The notes beneath the pieces were generated by a model. It saw only the letters and a program-made list of their open reading frames with translations, did no database searches and was not told where the DNA came from. Positions 1 through 9,276 of a stretch of 64,000 nt of DNA are shown here, one piece after another. Origin of the DNA: Haemophilus haemolyticus. GTDB taxonomy: Bacteria > Pseudomonadota > Gammaproteobacteria > Enterobacterales > Pasteurellaceae. Each line of letters starts with the position of its first letter. Position 1 is the first letter of the stretch. The stretch covers positions 62,001 through 126,000 of the forward strand of contig NZ_LYCK01000012.1 of NCBI RefSeq assembly GCF_001679045.1. The letters run 5' to 3'. The position numbers were made by a program, and so were the translations under genes.

Positions 1-2697
1 GTGGAGGAAAGTTGGCGAGCCACTTTTGATTCTTTACCAAAAATGACCGCACTTGAACAGCCCCATACACCAGTGCGAGATTATTTTCGTCGTTTGGCGC
101 GAGAAAATCATAATGAAGCGGTGACAGTGATAGATCCTGCTGCTGGTGCAAAATTGGTGAAAGTTCTACAATTTATCAATGCCTATCGTTTTCGAGGCCA
201 TTTAGAGGCTAATCTAGATCCCCTCAATTATTATCGTTGGAAAGTATCTTCCGTCCCTGAATTAGATTATCGTCATCACGGTTTTACTGAACAAGATCTC
301 AACGAAACCTTCAATATTAATCATTACGTTTACAAACGCGATACCATTAAGCTTGGTGAGTTAGCTCAAATGTTGAAAGAGACATATTGTGGCTCAATTG
401 GCTTAGAGTTTATGCATGTGCAAGATATGGCGCAGAAAACTTGGCTCCAGAGCAAGATGGAAAGTGTGTTAGAGAAACCACTTTTTACATCTGAAGAACG
501 TGTTAATTTTCTTCGTGAACTTACCGCTGCGGACGGTTTAGAACGTTATCTCGGTGCAAAATTCCCAGGGGCGAAACGCTTTTCCTTAGAAGGAAGTGAT
601 GCGTTTATTCCATTGATGAAAGAAATTATCCGTCATGCTAGTCGCCAAGGCGTAAATGATGTGGTAATGGGAATGGCACACCGTGGACGTTTGAATATGC
701 TTGTGAATGTATTAGGTAAAAAGCCAGAGGATTTATTTGATGAATTTGCGGGTAAACATTCGAGTGAACGTACGGGAGATGTGAAATATCATCAAGGTTT
801 TTCTTCTGATTTCGCAGTGGATGATAAGCGAGTTCACTTAACGTTGGCATTCAATCCATCTCATTTGGAAATTGTAAGCCCAGTAGTGGTGGGTTCTGTA
901 CGTTCAAGACAGACTCGCATTAATGATACAACGCGTAGTCAAGTTTTAGCGATTACAGTTCATGGTGATTCCGCTGTAGCAGGGCAAGGCGTTGTTCAAG
1001 AAACATTGAATATGTCAAATGCTCGTGGTTACAGTGTGGGGGGTACCATTCGTATCGTGATTAATAACCAAATTGGTTTTACGACATCTAACCCGAATGA
1101 CACGCGTTCCACAGAGTATTGCACCGATATTGCGAAAATGATTCAAGCGCCGATTATTCACGTTAATGGTGATGATCCTGAAGCGGTTGCTTTTGCTGCC
1201 CGTATGGCGGTGGAATATCGTAATTTATTCAAACGAGATATTTTTATTGATTTGATTTCTTACCGTCGTCATGGTCATAACGAAGCTGATGAACCATTAG
1301 CTACTCAGCCAATGATGTATAGCATCATCAAAAAGCATCCTACACCTCGTAAAGTTTATGCAGATCGCTTAGTTGCAGAAGGCGTGATGACTGAAGAACA
1401 AGTCACCGAGATGGCAAATGATTATCGCGATGCGCTAGATAATGGTGATCGAGTCGTATCAGAATGGCGAGAAATGGATACGGCAAAAATGGATTGGTTG
1501 CAATATCTCAACTATGATTGGACTGCTCCGTATGAAAGCAAATTTTCACAGGAACGTTTTTTAACGCTTGCTAAACGTGTATGTGAATATCCAGAAAGTT
1601 TACGTGCTCATCCTCGTGTAGAAAAAATTTATAATGATCGTAAAGCAATGTATCAAGGCGAGAAATTGCTCGACTGGGGTATGGCTGAAACCATGGCTTA
1701 TGCAACCTTACTTGATGAAGGTGTTAATGTCCGTTTATCAGGTGAAGATGCGGGGCGTGGAACATTTTTCCATCGCCATGCCGTTGTGCATAATCAAAAT
1801 GATGGTACGGGGTATGTACCATTAACACATTTGCATGCTAACCAAGGTCGTTTTGAAGTATGGGATTCGGTACTATCTGAAGAATCTGTTCTTGCTTTTG
1901 AATATGGCTATGCAACAACAGATCCAAAAACGTTAACCATTTGGGAAGCGCAATTTGGTGATTTTGCTAATGGTGCACAAATTGTTATCGACCAATTTAT
2001 TAGCTCCGGAGAACAAAAATGGGGCAGAATGTGTGGTTTAGTTATGCTATTGCCTCATGGCTATGAGGGACAAGGTCCAGAACATTCTTCTGCTCGTCTT
2101 GAACGTTATTTGCAACTTTGTGCTGAACAAAATATGCAAGTCTGCGTGCCATCAACGCCAGCACAGGTGTATCACATGTTGCGCCGTCAGTCGTTACGTA
2201 AAATGCGCCGTCCATTGATTGCCATTTCTCCAAAATCTTTGTTACGCCATCCATTGGCTGTATCCAATTTAGATGAGTTGATTAATGGTGCCTTCCAAAC
2301 GGTAATTGGAGAAATTGACGAGCTTGATCCTAAAGATGTAAAACGTGTGGTCATGTGTTCAGGTAAAGTTTATTACGATTTACTTGAACAACGTCGTGCG
2401 AATAATCAGAAAGATGTGGCGATTATTCGTATTGAGCAGCTTTATCCATTCCCACATGAGGATGTGAAGAAAGCGCTTGAGCCTTATGCACATGTCACGG
2501 ATTATATATGGTGCCAAGAAGAACCTCTTAATCAAGGGGCTTGGTATTGCAGCAAACATAATTTTGAATCAGCAATTCCAGAATCCGTTAAACTCAAATA
2601 TGCAGGGCGTCCGGCTTCAGCTTCGCCTGCTGTGGGTTATATGTCGCTTCACACTAAACAACAAAAACAATTAGTGGAAGATGCGTTAACCCTATAA
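1..2697 (+). CDS. sucA: 2-oxoglutarate dehydrogenase E1 component (5' partial)
   Basis: Thiamine-diphosphate E1 subunit that decarboxylates 2-oxoglutarate and passes the succinyl group to the lipoyl arm of SucB. The frame is open from base 1 and starts inside the conserved N-terminal region (VEESWRATF). Full-length proteins of this family are about 935 residues, so roughly 35 residues lie left of the window and the GTG at base 1 is an internal valine codon, not a start. The ThDP motif is visible as GDSA (codons 322-325) followed by NN (355-356). The C-terminal transketolase-like part is complete. sucB follows after a 126-base gap. An uptake signal core overlaps the stop codon (2697-2705). Confidence 0.97.
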   Translation: MEESWRATFDSLPKMTALEQPHTPVRDYFRRLARENHNEAVTVIDPAAGAKLVKVLQFINAYRFRGHLEANLDPLNYYRWKVSSVPELDYRHHGFTEQDLNETFNINHYVYKRDTIKLGELAQMLKETYCGSIGLEFMHVQDMAQKTWLQSKMESVLEKPLFTSEERVNFLRELTAADGLERYLGAKFPGAKRFSLEGSDAFIPLMKEIIRHASRQGVNDVVMGMAHRGRLNMLVNVLGKKPEDLFDEFAGKHSSERTGDVKYHQGFSSDFAVDDKRVHLTLAFNPSHLEIVSPVVVGSVRSRQTRINDTTRSQVLAITVHGDSAVAGQGVVQETLNMSNARGYSVGGTIRIVINNQIGFTTSNPNDTRSTEYCTDIAKMIQAPIIHVNGDDPEAVAFAARMAVEYRNLFKRDIFIDLISYRRHGHNEADEPLATQPMMYSIIKKHPTPRKVYADRLVAEGVMTEEQVTEMANDYRDALDNGDRVVSEWREMDTAKMDWLQYLNYDWTAPYESKFSQERFLTLAKRVCEYPESLRAHPRVEKIYNDRKAMYQGEKLLDWGMAETMAYATLLDEGVNVRLSGEDAGRGTFFHRHAVVHNQNDGTGYVPLTHLHANQGRFEVWDSVLSEESVLAFEYGYATTDPKTLTIWEAQFGDFANGAQIVIDQFISSGEQKWGRMCGLVMLLPHGYEGQGPEHSSARLERYLQLCAEQNMQVCVPSTPAQVYHMLRRQSLRKMRRPLIAISPKSLLRHPLAVSNLDELINGAFQTVIGEIDELDPKDVKRVVMCSGKVYYDLLEQRRANNQKDVAIIRIEQLYPFPHEDVKKALEPYAHVTDYIWCQEEPLNQGAWYCSKHNFESAIPESVKLKYAGRPASASPAVGYMSLHTKQQKQLVEDALTL

Positions 2698-2737
2698 AGT
2701 GCGGTTGAAAATTAAGATATTTTTATAAATGTATAGA

Positions 2738-2794
2738 TGCACTTATTGCATCATGGATAAAAAGTAAAAGAGTAATTCAGTGCAATAAGTTGCA
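2738..2794 (+). promoter_or_regulatory. Long inverted repeat in the sucA-sucB gap
   Basis: TGCACTTATTGCA (2738-2750) is mirrored by TGCAATAAGTTGCA (2781-2794). The arms are complementary over 13 pairs with one bulged T and enclose a 30-base loop. There is no U-tract after it, so it does not look like an ordinary terminator. It may be an mRNA processing or stabilising hairpin that sets the sucA:sucB ratio, or a protein-binding site; the role is inferred. Confidence 0.4.
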
Positions 2795-2823
2795 CTTTAA
2801 GTTAAGAGATAAGGAAAAATAAA

Positions 2824-4053
2824 ATGACCATTGAAATTCTTGTTCCAGACCTACCTGAATCAGTTGCAGATGCAACCGTTGCTACTTGGCATAAAAAAGT
2901 AGGTGATACTGTTAAACGTGATGAAGTTATTGTAGAAATTGAAACGGATAAAGTCGTGCTAGAAGTGCCCGCACTTTCTGATGGAGTACTAGCAGAAGTT
3001 GTTCAAGCTGAGGGCGAAACTGTGGTGAGTAAACAGCTGCTAGGCAAAATTTCTACGGCTCAAGAAGGGGATGTCAGTGCAGCGACGTTAAAAGTAACGA
3101 ATGAACCCACACCATCTGATCGCCAACATGCTGCGATTGAAAATAGTCATAATCACAATGCGGATCAGGGCCCTGCGATTCGACGTTTATTAGCAGAACA
3201 TGATTTACAAGCAGATCAAATTCAAGGTTCGGGCGTGGGCGGTCGTTTAACACGTGAAGATATTGAACGTGAAATAGCAAAACGACAAGCATTGCAAGAG
3301 AAACAAGAAGCTGCCACTGAGCAAAATACAATTAGTACGGTAGCTTATAGTGCACGTTCTGAAAAACGTGTGCCAATGACCCGTTTGCGTAAACGTATTG
3401 CTGAACGTTTACTGGAGGCCAAAAACAGTACAGCAATGCTTACCACTTTCAATGAAGTGGATATGCAGCCGATAATGACTCTGCGTAAAACCTACGGCGA
3501 AAAATTTGAAAAACAGCATGGTGTGCGTTTAGGTTTTATGTCTTTTTATATTAAAGCGGTTGTGGAAGCATTAAAACGTTATCCTGAAGTTAATGCTTCT
3601 ATTGATGGGGATGATGTTGTTTACCACAACTATTTTGATATTAGTATTGCGGTTTCGACCCCTCGTGGATTAGTCACACCAGTGCTTCGTGATTGCGATA
3701 AGCTCAGTATGGCAGAGATCGAAAAACAAATTAAAGCATTAGCCGAAAAAGGTCGTGATGGCAAATTGACTGTAGAAGATCTCACTGGCGGCAATTTTAC
3801 CATTACAAATGGCGGCGTGTTTGGTTCTCTTATGTCCACTCCAATTATCAATCCACCACAAAGTGCGATTTTAGGGATGCACGCAATTAAAGAACGCCCG
3901 ATTGCGCTTAATGGTCAAGTTGTGATTCGTCCAATGATGTATCTTGCCTTATCTTACGACCATCGTTTAGTTGATGGCCGTGAATCTGTTGGTTTCTTGG
4001 TAACGATTAAAGAATTATTGGAAGATCCAACAAGATTATTATTGGAAATTTAA
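2824..4053 (+). CDS. sucB: 2-oxoglutarate dehydrogenase E2, dihydrolipoyl succinyltransferase
   Basis: Core subunit of the 2-oxoglutarate dehydrogenase complex, transferring succinyl from its lipoyl arm to CoA. 409 residues, a normal length. An N-terminal lipoyl domain carries the lipoylation lysine K43 in [10 protein letters not shown] peripheral E1/E3-binding domain lies near residues 115-150 ([21 protein letters not shown]). The C-terminal acyltransferase domain ends with the catalytic SYDHRLVDG motif, His380. The start ATG has a GGA-containing ribosome site (ataaggaaaaataaa). sucCD do not follow; a hairpin terminator does. Confidence 0.98.
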   Translation: MTIEILVPDLPESVADATVATWHKKVGDTVKRDEVIVEIETDKVVLEVPALSDGVLAEVVQAEGETVVSKQLLGKISTAQEGDVSAATLKVTNEPTPSDRQHAAIENSHNHNADQGPAIRRLLAEHDLQADQIQGSGVGGRLTREDIEREIAKRQALQEKQEAATEQNTISTVAYSARSEKRVPMTRLRKRIAERLLEAKNSTAMLTTFNEVDMQPIMTLRKTYGEKFEKQHGVRLGFMSFYIKAVVEALKRYPEVNASIDGDDVVYHNYFDISIAVSTPRGLVTPVLRDCDKLSMAEIEKQIKALAEKGRDGKLTVEDLTGGNFTITNGGVFGSLMSTPIINPPQSAILGMHAIKERPIALNGQVVIRPMMYLALSYDHRLVDGRESVGFLVTIKELLEDPTRLLLEI

Positions 4054-4058
4054 GAAAT

Positions 4059-4087
4059 AAAAGGCTTTCTGCGTTATAAAGCCTTTT
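4059..4087 (+). terminator. sucB terminator
   Basis: AAAAGGCTTT (4059-4068) pairs with AAAGCCTTTT (4078-4087) around a 9-base loop directly after the sucB stop codon. Confidence 0.75.
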
Positions 4088-4104
4088 AAAATGAACAAAA
4101 AATT

Positions 4105-4148
4105 AACCGCACTTTAAATATTTAAAAAGAATATTCCAAAGTGCGGTT
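4105..4148. terminator. Inverted uptake-signal pair between convergent sucB and nrdB
   Basis: AACCGCACTTT (4105-4115) and AAAGTGCGGTT (4138-4148) are perfectly inverted uptake signal cores with a 22-base loop. They lie between the convergent sucB and nrdB genes, where such pairs commonly act as bidirectional terminators in Haemophilus. Confidence 0.7.
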
Positions 4149-4168
4149 ATTTTCTTATGTGTTTTTAA

Positions 4169-5299
4169 TTAGAGATCGAAATCCCCAAAATCATTCGTAT
4201 CAACTTTTGAGTCAATTTGACCAACAAGGTAAGAACTTACTTCCACTTCTTGTGGCGCTACTTGTACGTTGTCAGAAACAAGCCATGCGTTAATCCATGG
4301 AATTGGGTTAGAACGCGCACCAAATGGTAATGGAAGACCAACAGCCTGCATACGGATATTGGTGATATATTCCACGTATTGCACTAAAATATCTTTGTTC
4401 AAACCGATCATAGAACCGTCTTTAAACAAATAATCCGCCCAGTCTTTTTCTTGTTCTGCAGCCGCTAAGAATAAATCGTAGGCTTCTTGTTTACATTCTT
4501 CTGCAATTTCTGCCATTTCTGGGTCATCTTGACCTGCAGCCATAATATTTAAAATATGTTGCGTGCCAGTTAAGTGTAACGCTTCATCACGAGCGATAAA
4601 TTTAATAATTTTCGCATTACCTTCCATTAATTGACGTTCAGCAAAAGCAAACGAGCATGCGAAAGACACATAGAAACGAATGGCTTCAAGCGCGTTTACG
4701 CTCATTAGGCAAAGGTAAAGTTGTTTTTTCAAATTACGCAATGTCACAACACATTCTTTACCATCTACCGTGTAAGTACCTTCGCCGTATAGGCTGTAAA
4801 GTTGGCTGTCGCGGATTAAATCGTCGTAATAAGAAGAAATATCACGTGCACGCTTGATGATTTCTTCGTTAGTTACGATGTCATCAAATACGATAGATGG
4901 ATCATTCACAATGTTACGAATAATGTGCGTGTAAGAACGAGAGTGGATGGTTTCAGAGAATGTCCAGGTTTCAATCCAAGTTTCTAATTCCGGAATCGAC
5001 ACTAAAGGCAACAATGCCACGTTCGGGCTACGGCCTTGAATAGAATCTAATAAGGTTTGATATTTTAAGTTACTGATGAAAATGTGTTTTTCATGTTCAG
5101 GTAACGCGGCATAGTCGATACGGTCTTGTGACACATCCACTTCTTCTGGACGCCAGAAGAAAGAAAGTTGTTTTTCAATGAGCTTTTCAAAAGTCTCATA
5201 TTTTTGTTGATCGTAACGCGCAACGTTAACGTTTTGACCAAAGAACATAGGTTCTTTTAATTGGTCGTTTTTGTTTTGTGAGAAAGTGGTGTATGCCAT
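4169..5299 (-). CDS. nrdB: Ribonucleoside-diphosphate reductase class Ia, beta subunit
   Basis: Small subunit of aerobic ribonucleotide reductase; it houses the di-iron centre and stable tyrosyl radical that start catalysis in NrdA. 376 residues, the same as E. coli NrdB. The signature [11 protein letters not shown] contains the iron ligands E116 and H119 and the radical tyrosine Y123 (counting Met1). The last residues form the NrdA-docking tail (NDFGDFDL). Unusually it does not directly follow nrdA: a TIR-domain gene ends 9 bases before its start codon. The ribosome site (AGGACA) overlaps and follows the end of that gene, so nrdB is presumably translated from an nrdA-TIR-nrdB transcript. Confidence 0.98.
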   Translation of the reverse strand: MAYTTFSQNKNDQLKEPMFFGQNVNVARYDQQKYETFEKLIEKQLSFFWRPEEVDVSQDRIDYAALPEHEKHIFISNLKYQTLLDSIQGRSPNVALLPLVSIPELETWIETWTFSETIHSRSYTHIIRNIVNDPSIVFDDIVTNEEIIKRARDISSYYDDLIRDSQLYSLYGEGTYTVDGKECVVTLRNLKKQLYLCLMSVNALEAIRFYVSFACSFAFAERQLMEGNAKIIKFIARDEALHLTGTQHILNIMAAGQDDPEMAEIAEECKQEAYDLFLAAAEQEKDWADYLFKDGSMIGLNKDILVQYVEYITNIRMQAVGLPLPFGARSNPIPWINAWLVSDNVQVAPQEVEVSSYLVGQIDSKVDTNDFGDFDL

Positions 5300-5308
5300 T
5301 TTATTGTC

Positions 5309-6109
5309 CTATATCTTTGATATTTCGAGATCCTGTAGTTTCTTTGCCGATTGAATCATATCTAAAATAATGTTTTTGGGGGCCATATGTGAAAGTTGGT
5401 CTAAAATTATTTCTGTTGGCATATCTTGTTTAACAAGATCAGAAACAATTAATCTAACCGATCTAGGATGTAAATAATTTCTTTCATTATCAATGTTTCT
5501 ATTAACTAAGCTTTTTTCTAGTTGTAATTCAAGTTCTCTAATTTTTCGAATTGTTAATCTACTATGTTCTAATATTTCATCTAACACATCTTCATTTGGT
5601 CTGTTAGGTTCAATAGTACTTGGTTTTTCCTTAATTATAGCGTTACATTTTTCCTGAAATTGCTCCCAATATGTTTCAAATGCTCTATTAAGTATAGATA
5701 TATCTAAAGTATGTTCTCCTAATGTATTATTAATTGTTTTAAATAGTTCTAGCATACTACTTTTATCTTTAATAATAGTGTGATTGAATTGCGCTAATGG
5801 ATCCTTAATATCTTTAGCTTCAAGATCAATTAATAACGTACATACTCGAGCATTTGATAACCCTTTAGTCAATGCTCCAGCCTCAAATAAAATCCATGGA
5901 TTTGATACATTTTCTGGAGTTAAGCAAACAATTCCAACGGTTGTATCTTTTAGTTGATTTGATATTTCATTAAACCAAAAGGAGCCTTTTTCAACATCCT
6001 TAGTTGAAATCCAAGGTTTAGCAGCTTGTATTACGCAACATAACCATTCATTAAAAAGTTCAGCAATTGCTTTACTTCTTTTCCCAGACCAACTTAAAAA
6101 AACCTTCAT
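5309..6109 (-). CDS. TIR-domain protein inserted between nrdA and nrdB
   Basis: A 266-residue protein with an N-terminal TIR domain of the bacterial TIR_2 type (residues about 1-140). It opens with KVFLSWSGKRSK (beta-A), has a BB-loop-like stretch near residues 32-46, and carries NPWILFEAGAL, whose W72-xxx-E76 fits the conserved tryptophan and catalytic glutamate of NAD-cleaving TIR enzymes. The C-terminal part is helical, with a probable coiled coil (about 175-205). No signal peptide or membrane segment. It starts 15 bases after nrdA with a good AAGGAG ribosome site and stops 9 bases before nrdB, so it is embedded in the operon. It is noticeably richer in AT codons (ATA, AGA, TTA) than nrdA/nrdB and contains no uptake signal core. 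Bacterial TIR proteins are mostly anti-phage NADases or signal producers; that role here is inferred. No cyclase, ThsA-like or Argonaute partner is adjacent. Confidence 0.85.
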   Translation of the reverse strand: MKVFLSWSGKRSKAIAELFNEWLCCVIQAAKPWISTKDVEKGSFWFNEISNQLKDTTVGIVCLTPENVSNPWILFEAGALTKGLSNARVCTLLIDLEAKDIKDPLAQFNHTIIKDKSSMLELFKTINNTLGEHTLDISILNRAFETYWEQFQEKCNAIIKEKPSTIEPNRPNEDVLDEILEHSRLTIRKIRELELQLEKSLVNRNIDNERNYLHPRSVRLIVSDLVKQDMPTEIILDQLSHMAPKNIILDMIQSAKKLQDLEISKI

Positions 6110-6124
6110 TATTTTCTCCTTTAA

Positions 6125-8395
6125 TTAAATCTTACACGCACCACCAACACAGCCATCATCTAAATCTTCTTGGCTGTCTTCAGCACCATCGCGGGTATTT
6201 TGGTAGTAAAGGGTTTTTAAGCCGTATTTGTAAGCCGTTAATAAGTCTTTTAACAACACTTTCATTGGTACTTTACCATCTTCAAAACGTTTTGGATCGT
6301 AGTTGGTATTGGCGGAGATCGCTTGGTCTACGAATTTTTGCATAATACCGACTAAGTGTAAGTAACCATCATTGCTTGGGATATCCCAAAGTAATTCGTA
6401 GTTGTCGCTTAAGTTTTCGTACTCAGGTACAACTTGTTTTAGGATGCCATCTTTTGAGGCTTTAATACTTACATGACCACGTGGCGGCTCAATACCATTG
6501 GTCGCATTTGAAATTTGCGATGAGGTTTCTGACGGCATTAAGGCGGTTAAGGTTGAGTTACGTAAACCAAATTCTTGAATATCTTTACGTAAACTTTCCC
6601 AATCATAATGTAATGGCTCTTGTGTTAAGGCATCTAAATCTTTCTTATAGGTATCAATAGGTAAAATGCCTTTTGCATAAGTGGTTTCATTGAAGTATTC
6701 GCAAGCACCTTGCTCTTTTGCTAAGTTCATAGAGGCTTTCAATAAATAATATTGAATGGCTTCAAAAGTGCGGTGAGTTAAATCGTTAGCTGAACCATCA
6801 GAATAACGAACACCATTTTTAGCAAGGTAATAAGCATAGTTAATGACACCGATACCTAATGCACGACGAGCAAGTGAACTACGTTTTGCCGCCACAACAG
6901 GGTAATCTTGATAATCTAATAATGCATCAAGTGAACGCACAGCAAGGTCAGCAAGTTCTTCCAATTCATCTAAGTTTTCAATTTTACCTAAGTTAAATGC
7001 AGAAAGCGTACAAAGTGCGATTTCTCCATTTTCATCATTAATGTGCTCAAGCGGCTTCGTAGGTAACGCGATTTCTAAACATAGGTTAGATTGGCGAACC
7101 GGTGCCACTTGTGGATCAAATGGAGAATGAGTATTACAGTGGTCTACGTTTTGAATGTAGATACGGCCTGTTGATGCACGTTCTTGCATTAATAAAGAGA
7201 AAATCTCAACGGCTTTGACGGTGCGTTTACGGATAGTTGGATCTTGTTCGTATTTTACGTACAGTTCTTCAAATTTGTCTTGATCTGCAAAGAATGCTTC
7301 ATAAAGACCAGGTACATCTGATGGACTAAATAAAGTAATCTCACCACCTTTAATTAGGCGTTGATACATTAATTTGTTTAATTGGACGCCATAATCCATA
7401 TGACGAACGCGGTTGTCTTCTACACCACGGTTATTTTTTAACACAAGCAAGCTTTCTGCTTCTAAGTGCCAAATAGGGTAATAAAGTGTTGCTGCACCGC
7501 CACGAACGCCACCCTGTGAGCAAGATTTCACTGCAGTTTGGAAATATTTATAGAATGGAATACAACCTGTATGGAATGCTTCACCGCCACGAATCTCACT
7601 ACCTAATGCACGAATTGCACCTGCATTAATACCAATCCCTGCGCGTTGTGAAACATATTTCACAATAGCTGATGCGGTTGCATTGATTGAGTCTAAGCTA
7701 TCATCACATTCAATTAATACGCAAGAGCTGAACTGACGAGTAGGTGTGCGCACACCCGCCATAATTGGCGTTGGTAAGGAAATTTTGAAGGTAGATGTTG
7801 CATCGTAGAAACGTTTTACATAATCCAAACGCGTTTCTTTTGGATATTTAGAGAATAAACTAGCGGCAACCAGTAAATAGAGGAATTGTGCTGATTCGTA
7901 GATTTCTCCCGTCACACGGTTTTGAACTAAATACTTACCTTCAAGTTGTTTCACGGCAGCATAAGAGAACGTCATATCACGCCAATGGTCGATGAATCCG
8001 TCCATTGTGTCCCATTCTTCACGAGTATAATCATCCAATAACGCATGATCGTATTTACCCATGCGTACTAATTTTTTGACATGATCGTATAAACGAGGGG
8101 GATCAAAATGACCGTAGGCTTTTTTACGTAAATGGAAAATCGCTAAGCGAGCAGCTAAAAATTGATAATCAGGCGTATCTTTGCTGATTAAATCTGCGGC
8201 TGCTTTAATAATGGTTTCGTGAATGTCTGAAGTACGAATGCCTTCGTAAAATTGAATGTGTGAGCGAAGCTCAACTTGGGAAACAGACACATTGTCTAGA
8301 CCTTCTGCTGCCCATGTAATAACACGGTGGATTTTATCAAGATTGATTTGTTCCTGCGTGCCATCACGCTTGGTTACCATTAAGCTTTTATTCAT
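6125..8395 (-). CDS. nrdA: Ribonucleoside-diphosphate reductase class Ia, alpha subunit
   Basis: Large catalytic subunit reducing ribonucleoside diphosphates for DNA synthesis. The start was set at 8395 (MNKSLMVTKRDG), which aligns with the E. coli start and has an AAGGG ribosome site; an upstream in-frame ATG at 8431 lies inside an NrdR box and is rejected. This gives 756 residues. The N-terminal ATP-cone (about residues 5-95) is the allosteric activity site. The C-terminal tail DDGCVGGACKI carries the CxxxxC pair that is reduced by thioredoxin/glutaredoxin. It is the first gene of an nrdA-TIR-nrdB unit. Confidence 0.98.
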   Translation of the reverse strand: MNKSLMVTKRDGTQEQINLDKIHRVITWAAEGLDNVSVSQVELRSHIQFYEGIRTSDIHETIIKAAADLISKDTPDYQFLAARLAIFHLRKKAYGHFDPPRLYDHVKKLVRMGKYDHALLDDYTREEWDTMDGFIDHWRDMTFSYAAVKQLEGKYLVQNRVTGEIYESAQFLYLLVAASLFSKYPKETRLDYVKRFYDATSTFKISLPTPIMAGVRTPTRQFSSCVLIECDDSLDSINATASAIVKYVSQRAGIGINAGAIRALGSEIRGGEAFHTGCIPFYKYFQTAVKSCSQGGVRGGAATLYYPIWHLEAESLLVLKNNRGVEDNRVRHMDYGVQLNKLMYQRLIKGGEITLFSPSDVPGLYEAFFADQDKFEELYVKYEQDPTIRKRTVKAVEIFSLLMQERASTGRIYIQNVDHCNTHSPFDPQVAPVRQSNLCLEIALPTKPLEHINDENGEIALCTLSAFNLGKIENLDELEELADLAVRSLDALLDYQDYPVVAAKRSSLARRALGIGVINYAYYLAKNGVRYSDGSANDLTHRTFEAIQYYLLKASMNLAKEQGACEYFNETTYAKGILPIDTYKKDLDALTQEPLHYDWESLRKDIQEFGLRNSTLTALMPSETSSQISNATNGIEPPRGHVSIKASKDGILKQVVPEYENLSDNYELLWDIPSNDGYLHLVGIMQKFVDQAISANTNYDPKRFEDGKVPMKVLLKDLLTAYKYGLKTLYYQNTRDGAEDSQEDLDDGCVGGACKI

Positions 8396-8425
8396 TGTAC
8401 GACCCTTGTTATTATGCAATGTTAA

Positions 8426-8441
8426 ACACAAGATATAGTGT
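8426..8441 (-). promoter_or_regulatory. NrdR box 1 (nrdA promoter)
   Basis: ACACAAGATATAGTGT matches the NrdR palindrome (about acaCwAtATaTwGtgt). On the minus strand it covers a plausible -10 (ACTATA / CTATAT). It is exactly 31 bases from the second box, the usual tandem arrangement. Confidence 0.75.
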
Positions 8442-8456
8442 TTGTAATAAAATCAC

Positions 8457-8472
8457 GCACAAGGTAATGTGT
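8457..8472 (-). promoter_or_regulatory. NrdR box 2 (nrdA promoter)
   Basis: GCACAAGGTAATGTGT, a second NrdR-type palindrome three helical turns upstream of box 1. It overlaps a candidate minus-strand -35 (TTGTGC), so NrdR would block the promoter of nrdA, the TIR gene and nrdB together. Confidence 0.7.
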
Positions 8473-8475
8473 TTT

Positions 8476-8493
8476 TTGCTTGAGATCAAGCAA
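8476..8493. promoter_or_regulatory. Operator-like palindrome upstream of nrdA
   Basis: TTGCTTGA-GA-TCAAGCAA, a perfect inverted repeat with 8-base arms and a 2-base centre, 4 bases upstream of NrdR box 2. Its placement suggests a regulator site; which protein would bind is unknown. Confidence 0.45.
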
Positions 8494-8594
8494 TAAATTT
8501 TTTACTTGAATTATTGACAATAGGTAACTTATTTAAAAATAAACGGTTTTTTCGAAGAGCAAAAAAATCAAATTTTTTACTTGTAAAAATGAGA

Positions 8595-8636
8595 AAAGTG
8601 CGGTTGAAATTCGTTGAATTTTTACCGCACTTTGAA
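8595..8636. terminator. Inverted uptake-signal pair after dolP
   Basis: AAAGTGCGGT and ACCGCACTTT face each other around a loop of about two dozen bases just past the dolP stop codon (minus strand). A likely terminator for the dolP transcript. Confidence 0.6.
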
Positions 8637-8638
8637 GA

Positions 8639-9220
8639 TTAGTTGAGATACTTGAAAACTTTAATTACTTTTTTCACGCCACTGATTTTGCTCGCAATGT
8701 CTGCGGCCGCATCAGCTTGGGCATGAGTCACTGTACCGAGTAGGAAAACTTCTCCATTTTCACTAATAACTTTAACATCGGTTGCTTTAACTCGACCATC
8801 GACTAACATTTTTGATTTGACTTGAGTAGTAATCCAACTGTCTTTGCTGATTTGTGCAAAAGAGATTTTCGGGCCAACAGTCAGCTCGTTATAAATGTCA
8901 TTGACACCTTCAACACCTTTTGCAAGATCTGCGGCAGTGTCTTTTACACCACTATTAGGCACTTGACCGATTAAAAGTACTCGACCATTGTAAGACACGG
9001 CATTTACACGACCTTCAGTTTTAATTTGAGCATCTTTTTCAACGGTATTTTCTACTTTGAATTCGAGTGTTTCGTCATCTACTTGTGTACCAGCAGTTCG
9101 AGGATCGGTACCTACTTTAGCTGCTGCAGCGCCACCACCAAGAGCAGCAACAATACAGCCTTGTAAAAAGAATGTTGTGCTAAGCACGATAGCCAGTTTT
9201 TTTAACGGGGATAATGTCAT
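8639..9220 (-). CDS. dolP: Outer-membrane lipoprotein with two BON domains (DolP/YraP)
   Basis: 193 residues. A lipoprotein signal peptide ends in LQGC with the lipidated Cys22. It is followed by two BON domains (about 45-115 and 120-193), the architecture of E. coli DolP, which associates with anionic phospholipids at division sites and supports outer-membrane integrity. Good GGAG-type ribosome site. In E. coli and Haemophilus it sits downstream of lpoA-yraN-diaA, as here, giving a minus-strand cluster lpoA-yraN-diaA-dolP. Confidence 0.9.
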   Translation of the reverse strand: MTLSPLKKLAIVLSTTFFLQGCIVAALGGGAAAAKVGTDPRTAGTQVDDETLEFKVENTVEKDAQIKTEGRVNAVSYNGRVLLIGQVPNSGVKDTAADLAKGVEGVNDIYNELTVGPKISFAQISKDSWITTQVKSKMLVDGRVKATDVKVISENGEVFLLGTVTHAQADAAADIASKISGVKKVIKVFKYLN

Positions 9221-9276
9221 AATTAACTCCTTTTGAGATTAAATTACTGCTAGTTTGAAATTGATTTATTTTGCTG

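Noticed and set aside
5290-6130. Transposon or att-like direct repeats flanking the TIR gene
   Set aside because: No matching direct repeats or inverted ends could be seen at the two junctions.
8396-8431. Longer nrdA start at 8431
   Set aside because: The extra 12 codons lie over NrdR box 1 and the promoter, and the E. coli-like N-terminus starts at 8395 with a better ribosome site.
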